A stretch of DNA of 64,000 bases. It comes from Henricia sp. BOLD:AAB3569. Taxonomy: Eukaryota; Echinodermata; Asteroidea; Spinulosida; Echinasteridae. Both the position numbers and the translations under genes were made by a program. This document shows positions 12,401-22,087 of the stretch, piece by piece; the stretch's first letter is position 1; the number at the start of each line of letters is the position of its first letter. The stretch is taken from assembly GCA_037783545.1 (NCBI GenBank), contig JBBELK010000387.1, forward strand, positions 1,922,001 through 1,986,000, written 5' to 3'. The notes beneath the pieces are model-generated. The model was not told where the DNA came from. It was given only the letters and a program-made list of their open reading frames with translations, and made no database searches.

Positions 12401-15400
12401 AACATTTTGGAAAACATTTGTTTGCAGAGAAGAATTCAGTTTACGATGAGTTTTCCTCGACCATCAAAACACTCCTGCACAGTCCTGAGACAAAAGAGTC
12501 GATAATCATCACTCGGGAAACTCAAGCAAGCCCGAATGATTCGTCCTCAATCGCCCCCTTAACGGAGCTCCAAGACTTGGGCATCAAAGATCCGCTCATG
12601 GCGCACAACTTCAGCCAAATCTTCTCGGAACTTGAATTTTTCGGTCTGGAGAAAAACAACACGGATGAAAGGTATAGAAAGAAATACAGTGTCTGTTTGA
12701 AGTAATTCACTTTATACTAAAATTTACGTAGATTTTACAATTTACATAAATTATAAAATTTACATAGATTCTAAAATTTACACAGATTATAAAATTTACA
12801 TAGATTCTAAAATTTATGTAGATTCTAAAATTTATATAGATTCTAAAATTTACGTATAGATTCTAAAATTTACACAGATTCTAAAATTTACGTAGATTCC
12901 AAAATTTAAATATATTCTACTACAATTTACGTAGATTCTAAAATTTACGTAGATTCTAAAATTTACGTAGATTCTAAAATTTACGTAGATTCTAAAATTT
13001 ACGTAGATTTTAAAATTTACGTAGATTATAAAATTTACATAGATTCGAAAATTTACACAGATTCTAAAATTTGCATGTGTGACGAAGATTTACAAAAATT
13101 ACACTTACATAGGGTTCGGTGAGTTGCGATAAATGTGGTATACTTACGGCGCGTCGCACGACTTTGTGAAATTGACCCCAGGCCTGTCAAATCGTCTTGT
13201 TAAACAAAAGGAGCGTTCATATTACAAAATTTGCTGCGTCAAATAAAGCAAATTCTTTGTCGAATAAAACTGTTTGGCTTCATTGAATGAGATTCTAATT
13301 CTTAAAGAGGCATACGTTTACACCAGAAAATCTATTAAATCATTGTTGAATCTTCGTTGAATGAAACAATATCCCTCGTATGAACAGGGCCTTATTAGAC
13401 AATTCAATGGGTATTTTGTGAGTAGACGTCATATTGGCCTTGCAATGGCTTTTACTACGATTCAAATGAAGACAAATGAAATGTCCATGAGTTTGGGAAA
13501 TCTGGATGCAGTAAAAAACAACTTGGCTCCACCGGGATTCGAACAACGGACCTTCTGCTTGACAAATTGTTACCGCACCAAATGTCATTCTTAAAGAATT
13601 GAATTGTTTTCTTGCAATTTCCAGCTGGTCTTCATTACCAGTCTTTCAATACCCGCTCGTCAGCAACATGAAGCCCCTAACGTTACTCCTGCACAGATGT
13701 CTATACCCACTGCTCACTGCAAAGTGCCTCATGATCTGCAGGGAACTTGTCACTGTCTTGAGGAAAGACTACAGCCTGGTGGACACTTTCGCTTCAATGA
13801 GGGTTAGTCAATTTTTATTTTTAAATTGTTGTAAATTGTTTTTTCTTCAAATGACTGTTTTCACCTATTCCTGTGACAAGGTGTTTCTGTCATGCAGATA
13901 CAATTACAAAATCATATACAAAATCATTCAAGCGGAATGCATACCCTCAATAAAATATCTGCGTACACCCCACAATATCCCAAACTTATTGTGATTATAG
14001 TGTACGTACTATGGCTCATAAACTATACAAATGAAAAAACAGAATGCAAATTAAACTCGGCCTGAAAGAACAGAGAGGTTGAGAGATGTGAGATATTTTA
14101 TCAGTCAGTAAGGCGCGAGGTCAAATTAGAAACGGTCTGTATACCGGGAAACGGTACATAAACGATACACCGTTGCAAGGTTTTGAGTGAACAAGCAAAC
14201 GGTTCATCTGGTCTGGCCAAACGGTAGATAATTGGCAGTGTTCAACCCACCCGTGTTCGCTGAACAAACGGTTTTCTGCCCACAGACAAACGGTTCCAAA
14301 AGGGATTAACTCGAATCGTTTACCGGTTTACAGACCGTTTGTATTTTGACCTCGCGCCTAACATGTATGACCACCTCTTGTGGCAAGGCTGACTGCACCA
14401 GCCTCTCTGTAAGAGCCACTGAGGCAGGGTGCGCCGCTCTGTCTGAAGTGCCTCCCTGAGCTCCTGCACTTCTAGAGGTCAGGTCATCCCATGCAGGCTC
14501 AATCAGGTTAAAAACCCAACAAAATTGGTTTTCTGAGAGCCCTTAACTGCAGGATTCTCCCAGAAACAGAACATGTTATATTTCCTTACCATAGAAATCA
14601 CTTTGTTCAAACAGGTCCTCTTGGACCTGAAGGAAATCACTGAAGCGGAACAGTTTTGAAAGCGCTTCCAAAGTGATTGGTCGATCAGTGCCTAATTGTT
14701 ATCCACAAGTTCACTGTAGTCAACAAAGTTCTTTTCAAAAAAATTGCTTTTTCTTTTTCAAATGCTATGCAGAGATTCTACCTGTGCGAAGCCGGCGACA
14801 CCATGTTTGAATTTCTCTCGGACGTTTTTGACAAACTGAGTGACCAGGACAGCCAATGGCAAGACTCGTTATATCTCAACTATCAGCTGCAAATTGCTAT
14901 TGGCTCTCGGTTTCCAATCGACGCGGACAGGTGAGTCAACAAAATGCTCATTTTTATAGACAAAATCTTAATGTTTTGCTTATCAAAATTGTCCATTATG
15001 TTTTTGTGGGGGAAAACCTGAGGGAGTATACTACTGTGCCTCATAGCTCAGCTGGTAGTGCATCTGCCCAGTGAGTCGGAGGTCTTGGGAGGAAAACCTG
15101 AGGGAGTATACCACTGTGCCTCATAGCTCAGCTGGTACAGCATCTGCCTGGTGTGTCAGAGGTCTTGGGGAAACCTGAAGGGAGTATACCACTGTGCCTC
15201 ATAGCTCAGCTGGTAGAGCATCTGCTCGGTGTGTCAGAGGTCTTGGAGGAAAACCTGGGGAGTATGCCACTGTGCCTCATAGCTCAGCTGGTAGAGCATC
15301 TGCCTGGTGTGTTAGAGGTCTTGTGGGAAACCTGAGGGAGTATATCACTGTGCCTCATAGCTTAGCTGGTAGAGCATCTGCTCGGTGTGTCAGAGGTCTT

Positions 15401-18400
15401 GGGGGAAAACCTAGGGAGTATGCCACTGTGCCTCATAGCTCAGTTGGTAGAGCAGCTGGTAGAGCAGCTGCCTGGTGTGTCAGACGTCTTAGGGAAACCT
15501 GAAGGAGTACACCACTGTGTCTCATAGCTCAGCTGGTAGAGCGTCTGCTCGGTGTGTCAGAGGTCTTGGGGAAACCTGAGGGAGAATACCACTGTGCAAT
15601 ATAGCTGAGCTGATAGAGCATCTGCTCGTTGTGTCAGAGGTCTTGGGGGAAACCTGAGGGAGTATACCACTGTGCCTCATAGCTCAGCTGGTAGAGCATC
15701 TTCTCGGTGTGTCAGAGGTCTTGGGGAAACCTGAGGAAGTATACCACTGTGCCTCATAGCTCAGCTGGTAGAGCATCTGCCCGGTGTGTCAGAGGTCTTG
15801 GGGAAAACCGGAGGGAGTAGACCACTGTGTCTCATAGCTCAGCTGGTAGAGCATCTGCAAAGTGAGTCAGAGGTCTTGGGGAAACTTGGGGGAGTATACC
15901 ACCGTGCCTCATAGCTCAGCTGGTAGAGCATCTGCCTGGTGTGTCAGAGGTCTTGGGGGAGGGGGAACCCGGTGTGTCAGAGGTCTTAGGGGAAACCTGA
16001 GGGAGTATGCCACTGTGCCTCATAGCTCAGCTGGTAGAGCATCTGCCCGGTGTGTCAGACGTCTTGGGGGAGGGGGAACCTGAGGGAGTATACCACTGTG
16101 GCTTATTTTTAAAGAAATTTTAGACATTTTTAGGCATTTTTATGATTTTTGGATATTGCGTTTTACTGTTGTTACAGACTGACTGTCAGTTTTGAGCCTG
16201 TAGGTGCGCCCTCTGCTGTTTCGGTCCAGCCAATCCACGCATTGGATGGAATTACGCTTCACTACAAGGTATATGTCAACATAGGGCTGGATAGCTCAGT
16301 TGGTAGAGCACTGGTACGGCAAACCAGAGGTCCCCGGTTCAAATCAACATAGGGCTGGATAGCTCAGTTGGTTGAGCACTTGTGCGGCATACCAGAGGTA
16401 TCGGGTTCAAATCAACATAGGGCTTGATAACTTATTGGTAGAGCACTGGTATTGCAAACCATAGGTATCGGGTTCAAATCAACACAAGGCTGGATAGCTC
16501 AGTTTGTAGAGCACTGGTATTGCGAACCAGAGGTCTCGGGTTCAAATCAACAGGGCTGGGTAGCTCAGTTGGTAGAGCACTGGTAGGGCAAACAAGAGGT
16601 CTTGGGTTCAAATAAACATAGGGCTGGGTAGTCAGTTGGTAGAGCACTTGTGCGGCAAACCAGAGGTCTTGGGTTCAAATCAACATAGGGCTAGATAGCT
16701 CAGTTGGTGGAGCACTGGTATGGCAGTCCAGAGGTCTCTGGTTCAAATCAAAATTTGGGTACGAATTGAGAAGTTGATCATTTATATTTTTCTGTAAAAT
16801 TACTTATTAAAGGCAGTATACATCATTGGTATCTCGAAAATCAGAAATGTTCACAGATTTACGCCTAACTTACACAATATAAACATGATGACCGTAGAAA
16901 ACTTCCCCTGAAATGGTTTTGTCTGAAGTGCTATAGTCTTTGAGAAATGAGTAAAACAATTAGTTTTCGTCTCATGAGACGAAAATTCATTTCGCCCCAA
17001 AACCATTTCGCCCAAGTGCCATTTCGCCCCAAATTACTTCGTCCAAACACTACATCGTCCAAATGCCACTTCGCCCCAAAACCACTTCGTGCACAGGCCG
17101 TGGTTCAGGGCGGAATAGTTCAGGGCGAAGTGGTTTTGGGGCGAAATGACTGCAAACCTTTTTTTGACGAAGTACGGAGCTGGTTTTTGCTCGGGTTGGT
17201 TTTAATCATGCATATCTTCAATCACACAGGGGGATAAAACTATTTGTAACAGTTTACCAATCATGTATACTATCTTTAAGCATCAGTAAGTGCAGATTTC
17301 AAGAAAAACCCAGGTTTAAAAGTGGAAAAAATTAAAGACTTTCTTAGAAAACACTTAGAAAATGTTGAACCAGTCTCATATATTTTCAAGGTCTGAAGCC
17401 GTGATCAACTTCTCAATTCATTCCAAAATTTGTCCCAAATGTTGCATTTTTTTGATAAATTTGGTCTAATTTTGAAACATTTTGGGTGACGTTAACCATT
17501 TTTCTTGTTCACATTATTAGGTTCCGTGGCCATTGAATATTATCATAAATGCGGAGGATATCGCAGTCTACAATCACGTTTTCCGATTTTTGCTTCAAGT
17601 TAAGCGAGCCAAGTACTGCCTGGAACAGTTGCGCTTCAACTGTGAGTTCCTATTTGTTCAATTAAATACATTTAAGGGATTAGGTCTGTCCAAAGTTGTC
17701 AATGTTGTCACGGTTCTACAGAGCAGAGAAAGGGGAGGGGGTCGAGGGCCGCGTAGGACTTTACATGCACTGTAAAATGTTGACATTTCATGGTAGTGAC
17801 AAAAAATGTTGATAAGTAGTATTTCGGGGGGAGGATGGAGAGTCTTGAAAAATACTACTCTCTGTAGAACTGTGAAAATGTCGACAACTTTGGACGACCC
17901 CTTAAGCCCGCTGCACACCTTTGCGATTTATCGGACACCGGACCATCGGATCCGGAAAAATTGCTCCGGTCTATAGCGTACGGTCAGACCGGCCCGAATT
18001 GTTTCAGCACACACCTTTCCGGTACGTGGTCCGATGATCCGATTATCCGGTAAATCGCAAATACTTGGTGTGCGGCGGGCTTTAGACCAATACAAATTTA
18101 AAATACGTGTTCTTTATTTTTGTCTTTATTTGAACCGTACATTTTTGTTGCACATTTAAAAATATTCTGGTGACGATTATTATTCTTTTCAGCAATCAGT
18201 CGAAGTGCTTCACCACATAAGACAGAGACCGAGACGAGTCCGGGTCCTGGACATTCCCCCTTCCCATCACCCCGGTCAGCCACGCCCCCTTCTAGGGCAG
18301 AGCTACTTCACCGAGTTTACCTGCTGCGTTTTAGACTTGTTCATTTCGTTAATGCGGTGCACAGCTACTTAATGTCCAGAGTGAGTATAAATGAGCCCCA

Positions 18401-21321
18401 AGATGGCCGACATATGCAAAGGCTCTATTTAAAGGAGCTTGTTCAGATTTGTTCAGAAAATGGATTTCGTTCTAACCCAACAATCATATAAAATATCTCC
18501 CCAAAATACTATCCACGGGAAGAAAACAGGAAATTTTCAATCTCCAATTTGGATGTGGAAGCAAAATGCCGCCCGGACAAAAAACTCGACCGCCCGGACA
18601 AAAATAATCAATTTTCCCCTCTAAAACGCTTGGAAAGTATATACAGCCAAGTCATTCCAATATCAGGTGCAAAGCCACTAAACATAATACGCTATCCAAA
18701 TGGTGTCATTATCGTTCACTCACCACGCATATCTGATTCGCCGCATGAGAGCGCCGCATGAGAGCACTGCTCTCCGCGCTGCTCTCCGCGCCTGGACAAA
18801 ATGTTGAGCAGTGCAGAACACTGATAGTGTGTACAAATGAACCTTGGACATGGACGTGTGTACACGTCAACCGTGGAAGACCGCGGCAAAGCTGACCTTT
18901 TAACTCGTCAACCACCCTTGTGACGATACATTGCCAGAACGTGTTTACACGTCCTCCGGCGTCAAGTGGCTAAACACAACTTATGTTTCCTACCAAACAG
19001 ATTCTACACAGCACTGGCCTTGAATTCGAGTCTGACTTAGAAAAAGCAACAGATCTGCAAACTGTGCTACACATACATGCTAATTACCTCAATAAGGTAT
19101 CGGAGCGATGCTTGCTGCATAGGAAAGTCAGCCTTGTGCGGGAGGCTGTCACTAAGGCATTGAATCTAGCTGTAGTCTTCCAGAGGAGATGGGATACCGG
19201 ACTTGCTGCATTCAGGTATGTAATGATATACATGTAGTCTGGTGACAGATTCTGTTCTGGACGCTGTTCACATTATAGACATTGTTTTGTTTGATGAAGA
19301 TTTGACGAAAACATTTCCCAATGTGAACGCATAATTAGAATCTCTTTGTTCGAAGACGCAAAATAATTTCATTTGACAAAACTCCCTTTGTTAAACGAGG
19401 CAATTTGGCAGGCCTGGCGTTGATTTCACAAAAGTTAAGATGAGTTCAGTGCGTCCTAATTCCCATACCAACGTCCCAAGATAAGAAGAGTGACCCTTCC
19501 TGAGTAGTGTTTTTAGTGCTTTGTGAAATCGGCCCCTGGTCATGTATTTAAATCAAGTAACAGGTTTCGCCAGTTGGTACAAATTATCAACTAGCCACTG
19601 AGACCTGGGATCAATTTCACAAAAGTTAAGATGAGTTCAATGTGTTCAAATTTCCATGATGAGAAGACAATTTTCTTATTTTATTTGTTTAGTTCAGAGA
19701 GCATAGAGAAAATGTTAAGTGAATTCAACAAGTGCACTACGTTTCTTCTGACGATGTTGAACAATATCAACAAGCGTGGAGCGTTTCCGCATCGTAAGTT
19801 CACATTTTACTCTAACTCGCTAAGTATGCAAAATCAAGCTTTGATTTTACACCATGTAACCCTCAATCAAACTCTCCTGGGATATCTGGGCCTCCAGCCA
19901 AGCACCATTTATTCATGCACCCTGAAAATAGAAGCTATCAATCATCCTACTTATGGCCCAGTGACACAATGTAAACAACAGCTGTTTGCAACCAATGGCC
20001 TGACAGAGAAATAGCCCCAGGGTACAGTGCCTCCGACCCAGGGAAATCTGGGCCTCAAGCCAAGCCCCATCCATTTGTGTGCCCTGCATAATAGAAGCTA
20101 TCAATCATCCTACTTATGGCCCAGTGACACAATGTAAACAACAGTTATTTGCAACCAATGGCCTGACAGTGAAATAGCCCCAGGGTACAGTGCCTCCGAC
20201 CCAGGGAAATCTGGGCCTCAAGCCAAGCCCCATCCATTTGTGTGCCCTGCATAATAGAAGCTATCAATCATTCTACTTATGGCCCAGTGACACAATGTAA
20301 ACAACAGTTATTTGCAACCAATGGCCTGACAGTGAAATAGCCCCAGGGTACAGTGCCTCCGACCCAGGGAAATCTGGGCCCCAAGCCAAGCCCCATTCAT
20401 TCGTGTGCCCTGCATAATAGAAGCTATCAATCATCTTACTTATGGCCCAGTGACACAATGTAAACAACAGTTATTTGTAACCAATGGCCTGACAGAGAAA
20501 TAGCCCCAGGGTACAGTGCCTCCGACCCAGGGAAATCTGGGCCTCAAGCCAAGCCCCATTCATTTGTGTACCCTGCATAATAGAAGCTATCAATCATCCT
20601 ACTTATGGCCCAGTGACACAATGTAAACAACAGTTATTTGTAACCAATGGCCTGACAGAGAAATAGCCCCAGGGTACAGTGCCTCCGACCCAGGGAAATC
20701 TGGGCCTCAAGCCAAGCCCCATTTATTTGTCCACCCTGCATAATAGAAGCTATCAATCATCCTACTTATGGCCCAGTGACACAATGTAAACAACAGCTGT
20801 TTGCAACCAATGGCCTGACAGAGAAATAGCCCCAGGGTACAGTGCTTCCAGAGTCTCCCATTTCAGTCGATCCCCGTGTAATTTTATGAGTGGTGCATGT
20901 CGAAGGCTTAATGTATATTTTATCTGCTAGGTGTATCCAATATTTAGATCTATTCAACACTTGCACCCCATCAGGGGTCAATTTCATAAAGCTGTTTAGC
21001 AGAAAAATTTGCTTAATGCAATTTGTTCGCTTTATAAAAATCGTTTACCAGTCAAAATCTTATGTGATGTGTATTACAATTGACTGGTGTTCTGCTATTA
21101 TTGCTAAGAACACAAGTTGACATACAATTTTGACTGCTAACCCATTTTTAAAAAGCAAACAAATTTTGGAATAAGCAAATTTTCTTTTGCTAAACAGCTT
21201 TATGAAATTGGCCCCTGATCATGTGACATGTCTGTTTTTAGTGGAAGCCCTTGCTTTGTCCCTAACCCAATCGCATGAAGAGGAGTCAAGCACAAGACAT
21301 GAGGTCGGCCAACAGAAGTAA
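493..21321 (+). CDS. TUBGCP5: Gamma-tubulin complex component 5 (GCP5), complete 22-exon gene
   Basis: GCP5 is a subunit of the gamma-tubulin ring complex, which nucleates microtubules at centrosomes and spindles. I read 22 coding exons, all in phase: 493-567, 2977-3086, 3784-3895, 4874-4970, 5171-5253, 5541-5788, 7230-7319, 7999-8092, 8664-8778, 9348-9473, 9969-10168, 10635-10750, 10853-11142, 12428-12671, 13625-13802, 14773-14930, 16178-16268, 17521-17641, 18193-18380, 19001-19215, 19693-19793 and 21242-21321. They total 3132 nt, or 1043 residues (human 1024). All introns have GT/AG ends. Family signatures recalled from human GCP5 include NFKFHRYLDVDSHK (exon 2), DDLDWGKYL (exon 5), the exon 6 run ending near VVVQYWEG, FLQPVLRDILLAGK (exon 13), CLYPLL (exon 15), GDTMFEF (exon 16) and ILHSTGLEFE (exon 20). 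The N-terminal and C-terminal GRIP domains fall at about residues 265-700 and 710-1020. Exon 19 carries a proline/serine-rich insert. The start MAQTSSSS gives a short N-terminus like the human one. Confidence 0.93.
605..2801. mobile_element. Long-TIR element in TUBGCP5 intron 1
   Basis: Two arms of about 515-530 bp, at 605-1119 and 2271-2801, are near-identical reverse complements. They run from AATAAGCCTTATACGTATC at the outer ends to the AAGTC region at the inner ends, and the right arm has a small extra segment. Between them lie about 1.15 kb of AT-rich sequence with no recognisable transposase. Each outer end carries a YY1-like sequence (GCGGCCATCTTGAA) and the arms repeat the phrase CCGGTTCCGCAAA. 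I read it as a non-autonomous foldback or long-TIR DNA transposon. No clear target duplication could be assigned, so an inverted duplication is the alternative. Confidence 0.7.
3150..3545. mobile_element. TIR element, family C, copy 1
   Basis: This is about 400 bp. The sequence GATATACTTCCCACT near one end faces its complement AGTGGGAAGTATATC near the other, and the outer ends are related to TATACATTGAAC. Two more copies lie at 48727-49131 and 59179-60236. A CTCF-core-like motif sits near the centre (3352-3366). No coding content was seen. Probably a MITE. Confidence 0.6.
3906..4785 (+). repeat. tRNA-like tandem array (about 13 units of 66-68 bp)
   Basis: This lies in TUBGCP5 intron 3, in the same direction as the gene. 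Each unit begins GGGCTGGATAGCTCAGTTGG and has a good pol III box A (TAGCTCAGTTGG). An anticodon-like stem-loop follows (CTGGT, loop ATGGCAA, ACCAG; anticodon position GGC), then a box-B-like GGTTCAAATC. The T-stem and the 3' acceptor strand do not pair well. I therefore call these degenerate tRNA-derived repeats, not functional tRNA genes. A second, shorter array of the same family lies at 16274-16750. Confidence 0.8.
5810..6384. mobile_element. TTAA-type MITE, family T1, copy 1
   Basis: This is about 575 bp in TUBGCP5 intron 6, with ends TTAAAGGGCC and GCCCTTTAAT. A near-complete inverted copy lies at 25420-25973 and a third at about 54666-55180. It contains a reverse-oriented CTCF-like motif near 6234-6250. 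Open frames inside are not conserved between copies as protein. Confidence 0.65.
6385..7015. repeat. Dispersed repeats in TUBGCP5 intron 6
   Basis: About 6490-6735 matches 62745-63010 in inverse orientation, sharing the GATCTAAATAATTTCATC region and the GCATCGCGTTGGAAC region. About 6735-7010 is a separate repetitive stretch with several inverted phrases around CCAACAAGTTGG. No coding evidence. Confidence 0.45.
7531..7925. mobile_element. MITE family V (AAAGGAGCGTG ends), copy with expanded pyrimidine tract
   Basis: This opens with AAAGGAGCGTGTCCAGATC and shares its body (the CCATGGGTGTTGAGATTTTG and TCCGGTTCCATAAAGCAGTG phrases) with copies near 18433-18620, 26585-26870, 29740-30072, 36497-36793, 43965-44313 and 55700-56005. 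This copy carries a C-rich tract of about 95 bp at 7557-7655. The best complete copy is 43965-44313. Confidence 0.65.
8228..8606. mobile_element. Dispersed TIR-type element, family W, copy 1
   Basis: The end CCACTCGACGCCAGAGGACG and the internal phrases CCATTCATTTGTACACAC and CACTCCATGGCGGCCGC are shared with about 22088-22640. An inverted, shorter copy at 18700-18972 shares the end and the CATTTGTACACAC phrase. It lies in TUBGCP5 intron 8 and shows no coding signal. Confidence 0.55.
8925..9095 (-). repeat. tRNA-derived SINE-like element
   Basis: Read on the minus strand it begins GGCCGAGCAGTCTAGTGCG, has a box-B-like GGTTCGATTCC, and continues into a body with CTTGAGCAAGGCACTCAACC. That body phrase is typical of many animal SINE tails. 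The same GAGTGCCTTGCTCAAGGGCA core recurs at 10559-10580 in an unrelated repeat. Confidence 0.6.
9100..9182. repeat. Short dispersed repeat (second copy at 13905-13995)
   Basis: A stretch of about 85 bp starting near CAAAATCATTCAAGCGGAAT and ending near CTTATTGTGA is almost identical at the two sites, both in TUBGCP5 introns and in the same orientation. Confidence 0.6.
9536..9685 (+). repeat. tRNA-derived SINE, family S1, copy 1
   Basis: A tRNA-like head runs to about 9612: box A ATAGCTCAATTGG, an anticodon-like loop reading ATGTTAA with GTT in the anticodon position, box-B-like GGTTTGAATCCC, and partly paired ends TTGGCTTC and GGAGCCAA. The following GTGGAGCCAAGTTGTTTTTC tail is shared with an inverted copy at about 13440-13580. 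The T-stem does not pair, so this is not called as a tRNA gene. Confidence 0.6.
10310..10610. repeat. Dispersed repeat in TUBGCP5 intron 11
   Basis: This begins with a TTA trinucleotide run and ends with the GAGTGCCTTGCTCAAGGGCA phrase shared with the 8925-9095 SINE. It lacks a tRNA-like head. It resembles an old dispersed repeat and has no coding signal. Confidence 0.4.
11177..12045 (+). mobile_element. Element with internal tandem of about 113-118 bp, copy 1
   Basis: About four or five units starting near GATTACAGGATTGGAAAACT and ending near CAGCTCAGTACCTCATC are followed by a unique tail, AACTGTGTCCATGCTTTCAAG and onward to TCCTATTTAGGCTG. The same tandem and the same tail recur at 41870-42415, so tandem plus tail moved as one unit. 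A TATA-flanked MITE (11607-11939) interrupts the last unit. The family is not recognised; an internally tandem-repeated non-autonomous DNA element is one possibility. Confidence 0.6.
11607..11939. mobile_element. 333-bp MITE with 54-bp perfect TIRs and TATA target duplication
   Basis: The ends CACCAATCCGGTAACTAAGA and its reverse complement continue identically for about 54 bp. TATA flanks both sides (11603-11606 and 11940-11943), within an otherwise continuous tandem unit, so the pre-insertion sequence is known. The core is CpG-rich and contains a short tandem related to GCGAAGGCGGGCGC. No coding capacity. Confidence 0.8.
12715..13080. repeat. 18-bp minisatellite
   Basis: About 20 imperfect copies of TCTAAAATTTACGTAGAT lie in TUBGCP5 intron 14, starting about 45 bp after exon 14. 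The most regular copies are at 12910-13020. Confidence 0.85.
13440..13580 (-). repeat. tRNA-derived SINE, family S1, copy 2 (inverted)
   Basis: On the minus strand this shares the box-B region TTCGAATCCCGGTGGAGCC and the following tail (AAGTTGTTTT, then ACTGCAT and ATTTCCC phrases) with 9536-9685. It ends about 45 bp before exon 15 of TUBGCP5. Confidence 0.55.
14111..14358. mobile_element. Palindromic MITE (GGCGCGAGGTCAAA ends)
   Basis: The ends GGCGCGAGGTCAAATTAGAA and TTTGACCTCGCGCC form TIRs that also include AACGGTCTGTA and TACAGACCGTT. The flanks read TAA on both sides, consistent with a 3-bp target duplication. No coding content. Confidence 0.65.
14375..14560. repeat. Dispersed repeat (inverted copy at 44922-45235)
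   Basis: The AAGGCTGACTGCACCAGCCT region, GCGCCGCTCTG and CTGAGCTCCTGCACTTCTAG are matched in reverse at 44922-45235. There, part of the unit (GCGCACCCTGCCTCAG) appears twice. Family not recognised. Confidence 0.5.
15030..16100 (+). repeat. tRNA-like tandem array, second family (about 13 units of 76-81 bp)
   Basis: This lies in TUBGCP5 intron 16, in gene sense. Units carry box A within CATAGCTCAGCTGGTAGAGC, then TCTGCCCGGTGTGTCAGAGG, then GGGGAAACCTGAGGGAGTAT and CCACTGTG. Box B is missing from most units. The same family forms the minus-strand array at 31483-32165, where one terminal unit keeps GGTTCGAATC. Unit lengths vary and some units are partly duplicated (around 15435-15480 and 15950-16000). 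Confidence 0.8.
16274..16750 (+). repeat. tRNA-like tandem array, first family, short (about 7 units)
   Basis: This starts 6 bp after exon 17 of TUBGCP5, whose donor is at 16269. Units match those at 3906-4785: box A TAGCTCAGTTGGTAGAGC and box B GGTTCAAATC, about 68 bp apart, in gene sense. Anticodon-loop variants include GGTACGGCAAACC and GGTATTGCAAACC. Confidence 0.8.
16756..17425. mobile_element. Nested MITEs with hairpin-rich core
   Basis: The outer ends GAATTGAGAAGTTGATCA and TGATCAACTTCTCAATTC are inverted repeats. Inside, about 16810-17277, lies a second element with AAAGGCAGTATACATCATTGG and CCAATCATGTATACTATCTTT as ends, flanked by TTAA-like sequence. Its core (16968-17150) is built from repeated phrases such as TTTCGCCCCAAAACCA and their complements. 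A copy of the inner element alone lies at 45244-45762. Confidence 0.65.
17672..17905. mobile_element. MITE with TTGTCGACATTTTCAC-type ends, copy 1
   Basis: The left end reads CCAAAGTTGTCAATGTTGTC and the right end reads GAAAATGTCGACAACTTTGG. The body includes GCACTGTAAAATGTTGAC and CTTGAAAAATACTAC. A second copy lies at 34043-34250 in TDRD7 intron 5. Both contain a purine-rich GGGGAGGGGGTCGAGGG-type tract. Confidence 0.65.
17906..18088. mobile_element. Short palindromic MITE
   Basis: TAAGCCCGCTGCACACC faces GGTGTGCGGCGGGCTTTA, and TTTGCGATTTATCGGA faces its near-complement at the other side. About 180 bp, immediately next to the preceding element. No coding content. Confidence 0.65.
18433..18980. 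mobile_element. Partial MITE V followed by inverted family W copy
   Basis: About 18433-18620 matches the AAAGGAGC family: CAATCATATAAAATATCTCC, CCACGGGAAGAAAACAGG. About 18700-18972 is an inverted copy of family W, ending CACGTCCTCCGGCGTCAAGTGG about 30 bp before exon 20 of TUBGCP5 (19001). Confidence 0.5.
19410..19541. mobile_element. MITE family X (TTTCACAAAA ends), copy 1
   Basis: The ends GATTTCACAAAAGTTAAGA and CTTTGTGAAATCGGCCCC are inverted repeats, with a body containing GTCCCAAGATAAGAAGAGTG. Other copies: 24999-25112, 25402-26063 (interrupted) and 47641-47765. A partial left end lies at 19612-19655. Confidence 0.65.
19875..20855. repeat. Exact 163-bp tandem repeat, about 6 units
   Basis: The landmark GGTACAGTGCCTCC recurs at 20021, 20184, 20347, 20510, 20673 and 20836 (slightly altered). 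All five intervals are exactly 163 bp. The array lies in the last intron of TUBGCP5. Units differ by scattered substitutions but show no length change. No coding signal. Confidence 0.9.
20975..21219. mobile_element. Palindromic MITE of about 245 bp
   Basis: CAGGGGTCAATTTCATAAAG at the left and CTTTATGAAATTGGCCCCTG at the right are inverted repeats. GCTGTTTAGCAGAAAAATTT and its complement extend the arms. It ends just before the last exon of TUBGCP5 (21242) and so carries sequence close to its acceptor region. Confidence 0.75.
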
Positions 21322-22087
21322 ATGTACAGGTAGCTGCATGTGTTATTGTTATACCAATTTATTTTGAACCAAAAATGTGTTTTATTTATTGTGTTTTCAA
21401 GACACAATCAAATGTCTTCGTGGTATTACACTCATTAGAACTATCCGCGTTGATTCACATTGCGCATTTTCGTGCGTAAATGTGACGCACGTCGCTTTGG
21501 GAAAAAGCGGTGTTGAGGGAATTTGAAGTGACCGTCAGCATCATTACCAAACCAAATTTATGCAAAACAGGATGCGTGCGCAGGACGACGACCAATTTTC
21601 AGCAGAGGGCGCTTTATATATAAACAAAGAACACATCGTCTATAGCCCACATATTTCCTGATAAGTATTGAGTTATTGAATGGCACACCACCGTAACGGG
21701 TTTTGGTCGCGTGCATGTATAGCACGTTCTGTGTTCGAACATAATACATGCGATCGTCACAAATCTTTAGAAAGTGGGCATGTGCGAGGTTCTGTATGCC
21801 TTTAATCTGGAAGTGCCTAAAACAATGCAAATGAGAAGGCGCATTTGTTCAGTCCTTATTTTTACTAGAGTTCTGTGTTTATATTGATGCAGTCTTGTCG
21901 TCGTGCAAGAGGCACTAAACTAAGTATGTGTAGAATGTTGAACAAATCGGCCTTCTTGCATTAGACTTTGGCCAAGACACTTACATGTAAGCTCAGTGTA
22001 GAAGGCTATACAGCATACTGAAAGATTCATGTGTGAGGTTGAGACCTAGCTGCAGCCTTGAATGAAGGCTAGTTTTATGGACTTGAT

